A stretch of 5,683 nt of DNA from Actinomycetes bacterium (GTDB lineage Bacteria > Actinomycetota > Acidimicrobiia > Acidimicrobiales > Palsa-688). Positions within the stretch are counted from its first letter, which is position 1, and the number at the start of each line of letters is the position of its first letter. The notes beneath the pieces are model-generated. The model saw only the letters and a program-made list of their open reading frames with translations, had not been told where the DNA came from and did not search any database. Made by a program: the position numbers and the translations under genes. Location of the stretch: positions 1 to 5,683 of the forward strand of contig JAKBBS010000206.1 in assembly GCA_021808425.1 (NCBI GenBank), read 5' to 3'. Below are positions 1 through 5,683 of the stretch, in pieces.

Positions 1-377
1 CAGTGGCGTGGGAGGGACCGTGGCCGGCGGACCACCCGGTGGTAGCGGCCACCGTCGAGCGGACACTGCTTCGCCTCAGTTCCGGACTTCTCGTTCACAG
101 GTACTCCGAGAAGTTCAACGACGGCATCCCCGGCCCCGACCTCCCCGACCTCGAAGCGACCTTCATGGCGGTCAGGGCCCTGGCGTCACTGCGGCGATGG
201 GAAGACGCGCACGAACGTATGGAGGCTGCCGTAGGGACGATCTCGAGAAGCGGTCCCGGTGTGCTTGCCGAGACTGCCGACCCAGCGTCCGGGGTCACCT
301 TCGGCAACCTTGCGTACGCTCCGGCAGCCGTCGCCCTGCTCGAAGCGGCCGTCGCCCTGTCAGGCGGGCCCCGCTGA
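1..377 (+). CDS. C-terminal fragment of a glycoside hydrolase family 15-like enzyme (glucoamylase/trehalase type)
   Basis: The reading frame is open at the left edge and ends at TGA 375-377, so only the last ~124 codons are visible. The GTG at 3-5 is probably not the real start, because the protein family is several hundred residues long and similarity is already present at the edge. Recognisable family 15 features are a PADHPVV-ATVER stretch (residues ~8-20), the loop NDGIPGPD (39-46), a helix resembling the (alpha/alpha)6-barrel segment FMAVRALASLRRWEDAHERM (54-73), and VLAETADP (88-95) followed by GN (101-102). In bacterial family 15 enzymes this last region reads roughly LLAEEYDP...GNFPQAFSH, and its first Glu is thought to be the general base; here that would be Glu90. 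The following QAFSH-like segment is changed to AYAP. Such enzymes hydrolyse alpha-glucosides such as trehalose, dextrins or starch; the substrate cannot be told from this fragment. It lies 18 bases upstream of the ABC exporter genes on the same strand. Confidence 0.7.
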   Translation, partial: VAWEGPWPADHPVVAATVERTLLRLSSGLLVHRYSEKFNDGIPGPDLPDLEATFMAVRALASLRRWEDAHERMEAAVGTISRSGPGVLAETADPASGVTFGNLAYAPAAVALLEAAVALSGGPR

Positions 378-395
378 TCCGGTAACTTGCTTCCG

Positions 396-1364
396 GTGAG
401 CGAATCGGCAATCCTCGTCGAACGTCTCGGCAAGTCGTTCGGCTCCGTCGAGGCGCTCTGCGGCGTCGACCTGGAAGTCCCGCACGGCACCGTCCTCGGC
501 CTTCTCGGTCCGAACGGCGCCGGCAAGACGACAGCCGTGCGGATCATGACGACCCTCCTTCGCCCCGACTCCGGCCGGGCGATCATCGAAGGGCGCGACG
601 TCGTACGCGAACCGGACGCCGTACGTCACCTGATCGGCCTTGCAGGTCAGTCCGCCGCCATCCGGGACGAGCTGACCGGCCGGGAGAACCTCGAGTTCAC
701 CGGGCGCCTCTACCACCTTCCCCGCAGTCGATGCCGTGAGCGGGCGAGCGAGCTCCTCGAACGCTTCGACCTCGCTGACGCCGCCGATCGGCAGGCCAAG
801 ACCTATTCCGGGGGCATGCAACGCCGGTTGGACCTCGCCGCAAGCCTAGTTGCCGAGCCTCCCGTCCTCTTCTTGGACGAGCCGACCACAGGTCTCGATC
901 CGAGGAGCCGTCTCGGGATGTGGTCGGTGATCCGCGACCTCGTCTCTGGGGGAACGACCCTGCTTCTCACCACCCAGTACTTGGAGGAGGCGGACGAGCT
1001 CGCCGATCAGATCGTGGTAATCGACCACGGGACCGTCATCGCCTCGGGCACTTCCGATTCGTTAAAAGACCAGGTCGGCGGCGACGTCATCGACTTCGAA
1101 GTCCCGGACCGCACTATGCTCGACGAGGCGGGACGCTGCGTGGCTGCGCTGTCGGACTCACCGCCAATCGTCGACACTGCGAACTCCCGGGTGACCGTAC
1201 GGATCGGCCGGCGCGGCTCGCAAGCCCTCATCGACGCGGTGCGCCTCCTCGACCAAGCCGGGATCCGAGTCGTGGGGTTGGCGACGCACCGGCCATCGCT
1301 CGACGACGTATTCCTGACCCTCACCGGCCACGCCGCTAGCGCGAACGCGGAGGACTCCAAATGA
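396..1364 (+). CDS. drrA: DrrA-family ABC transporter ATP-binding protein
   Basis: This is the cytoplasmic ATPase of a two-gene exporter, 322 residues from the GTG start. Visible motifs are Walker A GPNGAGKTT (38-46), Q-loop Gln85, signature SGGMQRRLDLAASL (138-151), Walker B VLFLDEP (157-163) with catalytic Glu162, and D-loop GLD (166-168). The switch position reads TTQYLEEAD (192-200), so the usual H-loop His is Gln194, as in DrrA-type drug exporter ATPases. The C-terminal extension (about 225-322) ends with RPSLDDVFLTLTGH (299-312), typical of the DrrA/CcmA-like regulatory domain. I prefer the GTG at 396 because MSESAILVERLGKSFG matches normal family N termini. A TTG at 387 in the same frame would add three residues. 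Neither start has a good Shine-Dalgarno sequence, so translation may depend on the upstream gene that ends 18 bases earlier. The stop overlaps the permease start as ATGA. The family exports drugs, antibiotics or lipids; this one's substrate is unknown. Confidence 0.93.
   Translation: MSESAILVERLGKSFGSVEALCGVDLEVPHGTVLGLLGPNGAGKTTAVRIMTTLLRPDSGRAIIEGRDVVREPDAVRHLIGLAGQSAAIRDELTGRENLEFTGRLYHLPRSRCRERASELLERFDLADAADRQAKTYSGGMQRRLDLAASLVAEPPVLFLDEPTTGLDPRSRLGMWSVIRDLVSGGTTLLLTTQYLEEADELADQIVVIDHGTVIASGTSDSLKDQVGGDVIDFEVPDRTMLDEAGRCVAALSDSPPIVDTANSRVTVRIGRRGSQALIDAVRLLDQAGIRVVGLATHRPSLDDVFLTLTGHAASANAEDSK
1349..1353 (+). promoter_or_regulatory. Ribosome binding site of the ABC-2 permease gene
   Basis: GGAGG sits inside the end of the ATPase gene, 7 bases before the ATG at 1361. 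It is a near-consensus Shine-Dalgarno sequence and supports that start. Together with the ATGA overlap it points to coupled translation of the two exporter subunits. Confidence 0.8.
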
Positions 1365-2179
1365 GCCAAGCTGCACCTACCCTGGCGGCCCCCCGAGGCC
1401 AAGTCAGTTCTCTGCAGCGTTTGCGTTGGGCGGTTGTCGACTCAGGGACACTCATGCACCAGAACCTCCTTCGGTGGGTTCGGACTCCTGCCTACATCGT
1501 CTTCACCGTGATCCAGCCCGTCATGTTCATGTTGCTTTTCCGCTACGTGTTCGGGGGCGCGATCCACGTTGCTGTAAAAGGCGGCTACGTGAACTACCTG
1601 ATGCCCGGGATCATCGGCCAGACCTGCGGGTTCACGAGCTTCTCGACGGCGATATCGCTAGCGCAGGAACTGCAGAAAGGCTCGATTGACCGGCTGCGTT
1701 CGATGCCGATCGCCCGTTCAGCGGTGCTAGTCGGCCGCCTCGGAGCGGACCTGATCCGCCTTGCGCTGACGATTGCCGTGCTGATCGCCACCGGTTACCT
1801 AGTCGGTTTCCGATTTGACAACGGGGTCGGCCCCGCTATCGCCATGTTCGTGTTCGCCTTGGCGATCGGATTGGCAGTTGCGACCGTGTCGGCCTTCACC
1901 GGCCTCGCAATCCGAGACGAGGAATCCGTGCAAGCGTTCGGGCTGATCTGGGTGTTCCCCCTCACTTTTGTCAGCTCCGCCTTCGTGCCGATTCAGAGCA
2001 TGCCTGGGTGGCTCCAGGCTTTCGCACGCAACCAACCTTTCACGGTGTTCATAGACGAGCTGCGGGCTCTCGCTGTCGGCGGGCCGCTCGTATCGGGGGC
2101 GTGGCAGAGCCTCGCCTGGATGATTGCAATATTCGCGGTGTTCACCTGGTTGGCAGCACGCGCCTATCGCCGGGTGTAA
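1361..2179 (+). CDS. drrB: DrrB-type ABC-2 family transporter permease
   Basis: This 272-residue integral membrane protein should form the export channel driven by the preceding ATPase, probably as two permeases with two ATPases. After a cytoplasmic N-terminal region (1-42) there are about six hydrophobic segments, at roughly 44-64, 80-101, 122-150, 158-182, 192-212 and 246-267. Family landmarks are NYLMPGIIGQ (78-87) at the second segment, the cytoplasmic loop SIDRLRSMPIARSAVLVGR (108-126), which is characteristic of DrrB-like ABC-2 permeases and contacts the ATPase, SSAFVP (205-210), and MPGWLQAFARNQPF (214-227) in the last extracellular loop. The ATG start has a GGAGG ribosome site 7 bases upstream and overlaps the ATPase stop. 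Length is normal for the family. The gene ends at TAA, 31 bases from the convergent aminopeptidase gene. Substrate cannot be predicted from sequence; drug, glycolipid and polyketide exporters all share this form. Confidence 0.92.
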   Translation: MSQAAPTLAAPRGQVSSLQRLRWAVVDSGTLMHQNLLRWVRTPAYIVFTVIQPVMFMLLFRYVFGGAIHVAVKGGYVNYLMPGIIGQTCGFTSFSTAISLAQELQKGSIDRLRSMPIARSAVLVGRLGADLIRLALTIAVLIATGYLVGFRFDNGVGPAIAMFVFALAIGLAVATVSAFTGLAIRDEESVQAFGLIWVFPLTFVSSAFVPIQSMPGWLQAFARNQPFTVFIDELRALAVGGPLVSGAWQSLAWMIAIFAVFTWLAARAYRRV

Positions 2180-2196
2180 ACGCGGGCGCCGGGTGT
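2168..2196 (+). repeat. Direct repeat of CGCCGGGTGT across the end of the permease gene
   Basis: The ten-base unit CGCCGGGTGT occurs at 2168-2177 and again at 2187-2196, 19 bases apart. The first copy runs into the permease stop codon and the second lies in the 31-base gap (2180-2210) before the convergent aminopeptidase stop. No stem-loop followed by a T run is visible in that gap in either direction, so I do not call a terminator. The repeat may be a small local duplication. Confidence 0.5.
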
Positions 2197-2210
2197 CAGC
2201 GGCTGTTGTG

Positions 2211-3755
2211 CTACCAGTTGCTCACGAGTTCGATCAGCGTCCTGGTGGCCCAACCCGTTGCGCCCCGGCAGATCCACCCGTCGTCGGCATCCGCCCACGC
2301 CGGGCCGGCGATGTCGAGGTGTGCCCAAGGCCGACCGGTCGCGAATTCGGCTAGGAACAGCCCGGCGATTATCGCTGAGGCGCCAGGGCCGGGCGCAACG
2401 TTCTTGATGTCGGCCACGTCCGAGTCGAGGTGTTTGCGGTAGCCGCGGTGAAGCGGCAGCTCCCAGCACGTTTCGCCCACGGTGCGCCCGGCTTCGAGGA
2501 CTCTGGCGACGAGCGCCGGGTCGCTTCCCATGACCGCCGCTACCCTGTCACCGAGGGCGACCCTCTGGCCACCCGTCAGCGTCGCAACGTCCAATATGGC
2601 GTCTGGTTCCTCCTCCACCGCCAGAGACAACGCGTCTGCGAGTACGAGGCGACCTTCGGCGTCGGTGTTCAGCACCTCGATCGTCTTTTTGTTGCGCGCA
2701 GTCAGCACATCGCCAGGGTGTATCGCCGTTCCGCTCGGCATGTTCTCGGTGGCGGCCACCCACGTAACGACTTCGACAGGAACCTTCAGCCGGGCGAGAG
2801 CGACAGTGGCGCAGATCACTGCTGCGGCGCCGCCCATGTCGTCTTTCATCGTCATCATCGATGCAGCCGGCTTGAGTGAAAGGCCACCCGAGTCGAACGT
2901 TATCCCTTTCCCCACCAGATGTACCCGAGGAAGCGCTCCGCCGTGCCCTTTCGAGGCCACCGCTGCCGCGCCGCGACCCTTGGACGACGCGTCCGGACTG
3001 TATTGCATCCGGATCAGCCGCGGCGGCTCGGATGCGCCAGCGGCCACACCTAGAAGGCCGCCGAGCTTCTCCTTGGCGATGCGCTTCTCGTCCCAGACGT
3101 CGACGTGTACACCCGCTTCCTCACCGTCTAGCACCGCCAGGCGACTGAGCTCCCGCGGTGTCAGCTGCCGGGCGGGGCAGTTGACCAAGTCACGCGCCCG
3201 GCATGCCGCCTCCACGGACGCCTGGCCCTTGCGCAGCCCTTCGCCGGCACCGCTGCCGGCGCTCACCACAGTCAAGCGCTCGACTCGGTCCGGCTGGCTT
3301 CGCGAGGCCGGCGCACCGATGTAGCGGTAGTTACCGAGGCCGAAGCCTTCGACTACGGCCCTGACCGCCTCGCCTGCCTCGCCTCCGGTCGCTTCGAACG
3401 CAGCCGTCAGCGTCGTCGTGACGAATCGCGAGTCGCCTGCCTGGCGGCCGAGCGATGCGGCCGCCCTGCGAAGATCGTCGGCGCCTACAGCACCCTTGGC
3501 CCCGACACCCACCGCAACGATCGTCCCGCCGTCCGGCGACGGGAACGCCTGTGTCTGACCCGGGCGACCTTCGAACCGGCGCTGCGCCAGGAAGGCCCTG
3601 TCGACTTCGAAACCGCCGCCCTCAGGCACCGACAGGTCGGCGTACACCGGCACGCCAAGGACACCCCGACGCTGCGGTATGCGCCGCGCTAACGAAGCCG
3701 CAGGAACTCGGAAATTGCCTTGCTCGCCATGCTCACCAGCCTCAGGAGCGCTCAC
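2211..3755 (-). CDS. pepA: Leucyl aminopeptidase, M17 family (cytosol aminopeptidase)
   Basis: This is a two-metal enzyme that removes N-terminal residues from peptides in the cytoplasm and normally works as a hexamer. From the GTG start it has 514 residues, a normal length. The variable N-terminal domain spans about 30-170, and the linker RDLVNCPARQLTP (188-200) leads into the catalytic domain. Metal and active-site residues are all present: GKGITFDSGG (282-291) with Lys283 and Asp288, LSLKP (292-296) with Lys295, MKDDMGGAA (303-311) with Asp306, and the signature NTDAEGRL (363-370) with Asp365, Glu367 and Arg369. By motif these correspond to E. coli PepA Lys270, Asp275, Lys282, Asp293, Asp353, Glu355 and Arg357. 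A Gly/Ala/Ser-rich stretch at ~254-277 looks inserted before the first metal motif. I chose GTG 3753-3755 because it overlaps the upstream adenosyltransferase stop as GTGA. An ATG at 3819-3821 would extend 22 codons into that gene with no family-like sequence. Some M17 proteins also bind DNA; nothing here tests that. Confidence 0.95.
   Translation of the reverse strand: MSAPEAGEHGEQGNFRVPAASLARRIPQRRGVLGVPVYADLSVPEGGGFEVDRAFLAQRRFEGRPGQTQAFPSPDGGTIVAVGVGAKGAVGADDLRRAAASLGRQAGDSRFVTTTLTAAFEATGGEAGEAVRAVVEGFGLGNYRYIGAPASRSQPDRVERLTVVSAGSGAGEGLRKGQASVEAACRARDLVNCPARQLTPRELSRLAVLDGEEAGVHVDVWDEKRIAKEKLGGLLGVAAGASEPPRLIRMQYSPDASSKGRGAAAVASKGHGGALPRVHLVGKGITFDSGGLSLKPAASMMTMKDDMGGAAAVICATVALARLKVPVEVVTWVAATENMPSGTAIHPGDVLTARNKKTIEVLNTDAEGRLVLADALSLAVEEEPDAILDVATLTGGQRVALGDRVAAVMGSDPALVARVLEAGRTVGETCWELPLHRGYRKHLDSDVADIKNVAPGPGASAIIAGLFLAEFATGRPWAHLDIAGPAWADADDGWICRGATGWATRTLIELVSNW
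3242..3261. repeat. Short inverted repeat inside pepA
   Basis: CGCCGGCA and TGCCGGCG form an 8-base perfect stem around a 4-base loop. It codes for part of the Gly/Ala/Ser-rich stretch between the N-terminal and catalytic domains. In DNA this GC-rich such a stem may be accidental, and no T run follows it. Confidence 0.3.
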
Positions 3756-4342
3756 TTGGCCGACCCTGCCTTCCTCGAAAGCAGGGAGGCCCCGTCCTCC
3801 TGCCATCGCGCCATCGTCCAAAGCAAGTCTGAAAGGCGGTTCAGATAGATCGCCACTTGGCTCTGCGACAGGTCCGCCGAGTCCGCCTGTGCCGGGTCGC
3901 CCGGCTCGCTCATCGCAACGATCGCTGCTCTCTCTGCACGTCTTGTCACTGAGCGTGCCACATCAAGGCCTGCCGCAACCCTGTTGGCGCCCGGAACGAC
4001 GAAATCCTTGATCGGAGCGAAACGTGGGGTGATACGGTCGATTAGCCCTTCCAGACCCTCGACCATCTCATTGCTCACCATCGTGGAGCCCGCCGTGAGC
4101 TTGCGCCGGTTCTGCGAAGCGGTAGCCACCTCGGCCATCGCTACGTACAGGTCGCGTTCGATTCCTACGAGGATCTCGTCGAGCTCCGATCCCGGCTCAG
4201 CCTCGGCGCGCACAGCCCCCAACGCCGCTTGTGCCTCGTCGATCGCGCCGTTAGCTTCGATGGTCGGAGACGTCTTCGCGACGCGGCCGCCGTAAAGCAG
4301 CCCTGTCGTACCGTCGTCTCCGGTGCGGGTGTAGATCTTCAT
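3752..4342 (-). CDS. Cob(I)alamin adenosyltransferase, PduO type (ATR)
   Basis: This enzyme transfers the 5'-deoxyadenosyl group of ATP to cob(I)alamin (or cob(I)yrinic acid a,c-diamide), making the coenzyme B12 used by adenosylcobalamin-dependent mutases, ribonucleotide reductases and lyases. It has 196 residues, the usual size for this trimeric, all-helical family. Motifs are the N-terminal ATP-binding stretch TRTGDDGTTGLLYGGR (5-20), EANGAIDEAQAALG (29-42) with Asp35, DFVVPGANRVAAGLDVAR (113-130), SVTRRAER (131-138), and the C-terminal YLNRLSDLLWTMAR (166-179). Asp35, Phe114, Arg130 and Arg134 fall where the Lactobacillus reuteri PduO residues Asp35, Phe112, Arg128 and Arg132 lie. Departures from the common pattern are IDEAQ for VDELN, PGAN for PGG(S/T), and Asp127 where many members have His. 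The ATG start has only a weak ribosome site. The stop overlaps the pepA GTG by four bases, and the gene follows the penicillin-binding protein gene by 58 bases. Confidence 0.93.
   Translation of the reverse strand: MKIYTRTGDDGTTGLLYGGRVAKTSPTIEANGAIDEAQAALGAVRAEAEPGSELDEILVGIERDLYVAMAEVATASQNRRKLTAGSTMVSNEMVEGLEGLIDRITPRFAPIKDFVVPGANRVAAGLDVARSVTRRAERAAIVAMSEPGDPAQADSADLSQSQVAIYLNRLSDLLWTMARWQEDGASLLSRKAGSAK
3769..3776 (-). promoter_or_regulatory. Possible ribosome binding site for pepA
   Basis: On the minus strand this reads GAGGAAGG, a good purine-rich Shine-Dalgarno sequence within the end of the adenosyltransferase gene. It lies 13 bases before the GTG at 3755, somewhat farther than ideal. 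It favours that GTG over the upstream ATG at 3821, and the GTGA overlap would also allow re-initiation by ribosomes finishing the upstream gene. Confidence 0.45.
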
Positions 4343-4352
4343 CGAGTCGTCG

Positions 4353-4379
4353 AGCCTAACCGCACGCCGTCTACGTAAA
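4353..4379 (-). promoter_or_regulatory. Weak candidate promoter before the adenosyltransferase gene
   Basis: The 58-base gap 4343-4400 holds, on the minus strand, TTTACG (4374-4379) and TAGGCT (4353-4358) separated by 15 bases. They resemble actinobacterial -35 and -10 (TANNNT) elements, but the spacing is short and the match partial. If used, transcription would begin within a few bases of the ATG, giving a nearly leaderless message. That would fit the absence of a clear ribosome site. No terminator for the upstream gene and no riboswitch-sized leader is present; a cobalamin riboswitch would not fit in 58 bases. Confidence 0.2.
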
Positions 4380-4400
4380 TCGCCCGCCGATCCATCCCGT

Positions 4401-5683
4401 CTACTGAAGCGGCGAGGCGAGCGGCGAAGCTGCGGGTTGCGGACCGCTCGACGGCACGCCGAGATCGTTCAAGGCATTCCGCATGATCGTCGCAAAGGCC
4501 GGCCCTGCGGCCTGCGCGCCGTAATCGGGAGTGTCGAAGATGGTGACCACTATCGCCACCTGGGGATTCTGAGCAGGCGCGAATCCGGCGAACGTGGCGT
4601 CCGTGCGGTTCATCACGTAGCCATTCGGGCCCAAGAACTGTGCCGTACCGGTCTTGCCTGCCACCGCGTATCCGCTCACCTGAGCGGATACGCCGGTTCC
4701 AGCCGAGACGACCTGCTCGAAGATGGACGACATCTGCGCGGCGACACCCGACGACACGATTCTTCTTGGCGCCGGTTGTGCAACCGGGTGCGTGTTACCG
4801 TGGGGTCCGATCAGCGACGAGACGAGGTGCGGTGCTACGTAAACCCCGCCGTTGGCGATTGTGCTGTAGGCGGCGGCGAGCTGCGCAGTGGTGACCGAGA
4901 TGCCCTCCCCGTAGGACATCGTCGCAAGATCAACCGGTTTGATTGTGGCTTCCGGCTTGACAATACCGGCTGCCTCTCCGGGAAAATGCACTGGCGTAGT
5001 ACTGCCGAAGCCGTAGGCGCCGAGGTAGTGGTAATAGGTTGGCGCACCGATGCGCTGCACGATTTCCGTCGCCCCGATGTTCGAGGACTGGGCGACGATT
5101 CCCGTAACGCTGAGAAGTTCCGTCCCATGGGGCTCCGCGTCGTGAATGTAAACCCCGTCAACCGGATAGGCGCCGGGTATCGTGAAAACTTGATCCGGAG
5201 TCGTGGCGCCAGTTGCCAGAGCAGCTGACACCGTCACCAGCTTCATCACGGACCCCGGCTCGTAGACCTGGGTGAAAGCGGCCGGAGTCGTGGATTCGAC
5301 CGGTTGGATCTCACTGGTCGTCTGACCGCGCGGAAGGATTTTTCCTCCCGAACCGATCGTCACCGGTACGGCAGCTGCCTGACCAGACGCAGTCTGGGTG
5401 CTCGCAGGTCTGGTCAAGTCCGCGACGGCCAGAAGTGCGCCGGTGTGCGTGTCCTCCACAACCGCCGTAGCGCTCACCGCGTGACTCGCTACCAGCGCCT
5501 GGGCAAGCGCCTGCTCGGCTTGGTACTGCAACGCGCTGTCGATCGTCGTCACGACGTCGTCGCCCGCTGCGGGGGGTTGGTCGCGGATGACACCGTTCGG
5601 GACAGCCTGGCCTGACGGGTCGACGACCTCAACCAGTTGGCCTGGCCGACCCTGCAACGTCTTGTTGTAAGCGTATTCGAGGC
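4401..5683 (-). CDS. ftsI: C-terminal part of a class B penicillin-binding protein, FtsI/PBP3-like D,D-transpeptidase
   Basis: The frame is open at the right edge; codons 5' of the TTG at 5657 are in frame and read LEYAYNKTLQG, so the true start lies outside. The 426 visible residues cover the end of the dimerisation domain (LEYAYNKTLQGRPG, 1-14; DPSGQAVPNG, 21-30) and the full transpeptidase domain, which cross-links peptidoglycan outside the membrane. Catalytic motifs are SxxK in YEPGSVMKLV (Ser144, Lys147), SxN as SSN (199-201), and KTGT (343-346). The late block DATFAGFAPAQNPQVAIVV (361-379) is typical of FtsI. A Ser/Thr/Ala/Gln-rich stretch of about 50 residues (88-137) precedes the active-site serine, and the protein ends with a Pro/Ser/Ala tail carrying two ASPL units. 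No PASTA domain is present. The next gene is an adenosyltransferase rather than murE, so this is not a classic division-cluster order. An elongation-type PBP2/PbpA paralogue is the main alternative. Confidence 0.9.
   Translation of the reverse strand, partial: LEYAYNKTLQGRPGQLVEVVDPSGQAVPNGVIRDQPPAAGDDVVTTIDSALQYQAEQALAQALVASHAVSATAVVEDTHTGALLAVADLTRPASTQTASGQAAAVPVTIGSGGKILPRGQTTSEIQPVESTTPAAFTQVYEPGSVMKLVTVSAALATGATTPDQVFTIPGAYPVDGVYIHDAEPHGTELLSVTGIVAQSSNIGATEIVQRIGAPTYYHYLGAYGFGSTTPVHFPGEAAGIVKPEATIKPVDLATMSYGEGISVTTAQLAAAYSTIANGGVYVAPHLVSSLIGPHGNTHPVAQPAPRRIVSSGVAAQMSSIFEQVVSAGTGVSAQVSGYAVAGKTGTAQFLGPNGYVMNRTDATFAGFAPAQNPQVAIVVTIFDTPDYGAQAAGPAFATIMRNALNDLGVPSSGPQPAASPLASPLQ
4666..4693. 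repeat. 28-base inverted repeat inside the penicillin-binding protein gene
   Basis: The arm GCGTATCCGCTCA (4666-4678) is followed by CC (4679-4680) and then its exact reverse complement TGAGCGGATACGC (4681-4693). The message of the gene could fold this into a strong stem with a small loop. It encodes VSAQVSGYA just before AVAGKTGT, so part of the sequence is constrained by protein. No T run follows in either direction, so it is not a typical terminator. Function unknown. Confidence 0.8.

Noticed and set aside
3..5. GTG at the left edge as a true start of a small 124-residue protein
   Set aside because: The frame is open to the edge and the sequence resembles the C-terminal end of a much longer glycoside hydrolase, so this is a truncated gene.
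360..821. A 153-codon frame on the minus strand opposite the ABC ATPase gene
   Set aside because: It is the complement of the Walker A and Q-loop coding region, with no ribosome site or family resemblance.
1092..1103. A 12-base perfect palindrome GACTTCGAAGTC in the ATPase gene
   Set aside because: About one such palindrome is expected by chance in a window of this size.
2482..3324. A 280-codon open frame on the + strand opposite pepA
   Set aside because: It lies wholly antisense to a clearly conserved M17 gene, its product is Arg/Ser/Pro/Ala-rich with no recognisable domain, and such shadow frames are expected in GC-rich DNA.
3756..3821. A longer pepA starting at ATG 3819-3821
   Set aside because: It adds 22 residues that overlap the adenosyltransferase gene and do not look like an M17 N terminus; the GTG at 3755 forms a four-base overlap with the upstream stop.
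4343..4400. A cobalamin riboswitch controlling the adenosyltransferase gene
   Set aside because: The gap is 58 bases, far shorter than the ~200-base element, and no B12-box-like sequence is visible.
4437..5228. A 263-codon open frame on the + strand opposite the penicillin-binding protein gene
   Set aside because: It is antisense to the transpeptidase domain with its catalytic motifs intact; the product is Arg/Gly-rich and resembles no known family.

Overview
The window looks like ordinary chromosome from a high-GC actinobacterium. The support is the GC-rich coding bias, the DrrAB-type exporter, and four-base start/stop overlaps between genes. The style of the penicillin-binding protein and of the adenosyltransferase would suit an Acidimicrobiia-like or other non-model actinobacterial lineage, but that placement is a guess. 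No mobile element, CRISPR array, tRNA, rRNA or phage gene was found.

Layout: two transcription units converge near position 2195. On the + strand are the last 124 codons of a glycoside hydrolase family 15-like enzyme (1-377), a DrrA-type ABC ATPase (396-1364) and its ABC-2 membrane partner (1361-2179). The two ABC genes share an ATGA overlap and form one exporter. On the - strand, reading right to left, are the C-terminal part of a class B penicillin-binding protein of FtsI type (4401 to beyond 5683), a PduO-type cob(I)alamin adenosyltransferase (3752-4342), and an M17 leucyl aminopeptidase (2211-3755) whose GTG start overlaps the adenosyltransferase stop as GTGA. Only 31 bases separate the two units, with no recognisable terminator. 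The only other gaps are 18 and 58 bases, so there is no long non-coding stretch.

Functionally the window mixes export (drrAB), cofactor activation (coenzyme B12), peptide turnover (PepA) and septal or side-wall peptidoglycan cross-linking (FtsI-like). The 4-base overlap argues that the aminopeptidase and the adenosyltransferase are translated together. No shared pathway is evident, and I see no convincing undescribed system. The most unexpected structure is a 28-base inverted repeat (two perfect 13-base arms, 2-base spacer) inside the penicillin-binding protein gene just before its KTG motif. Lesser points are a low-complexity insert in the aminopeptidase, a long linker before the active-site serine of the transpeptidase, and unusual residues in the adenosyltransferase motifs.
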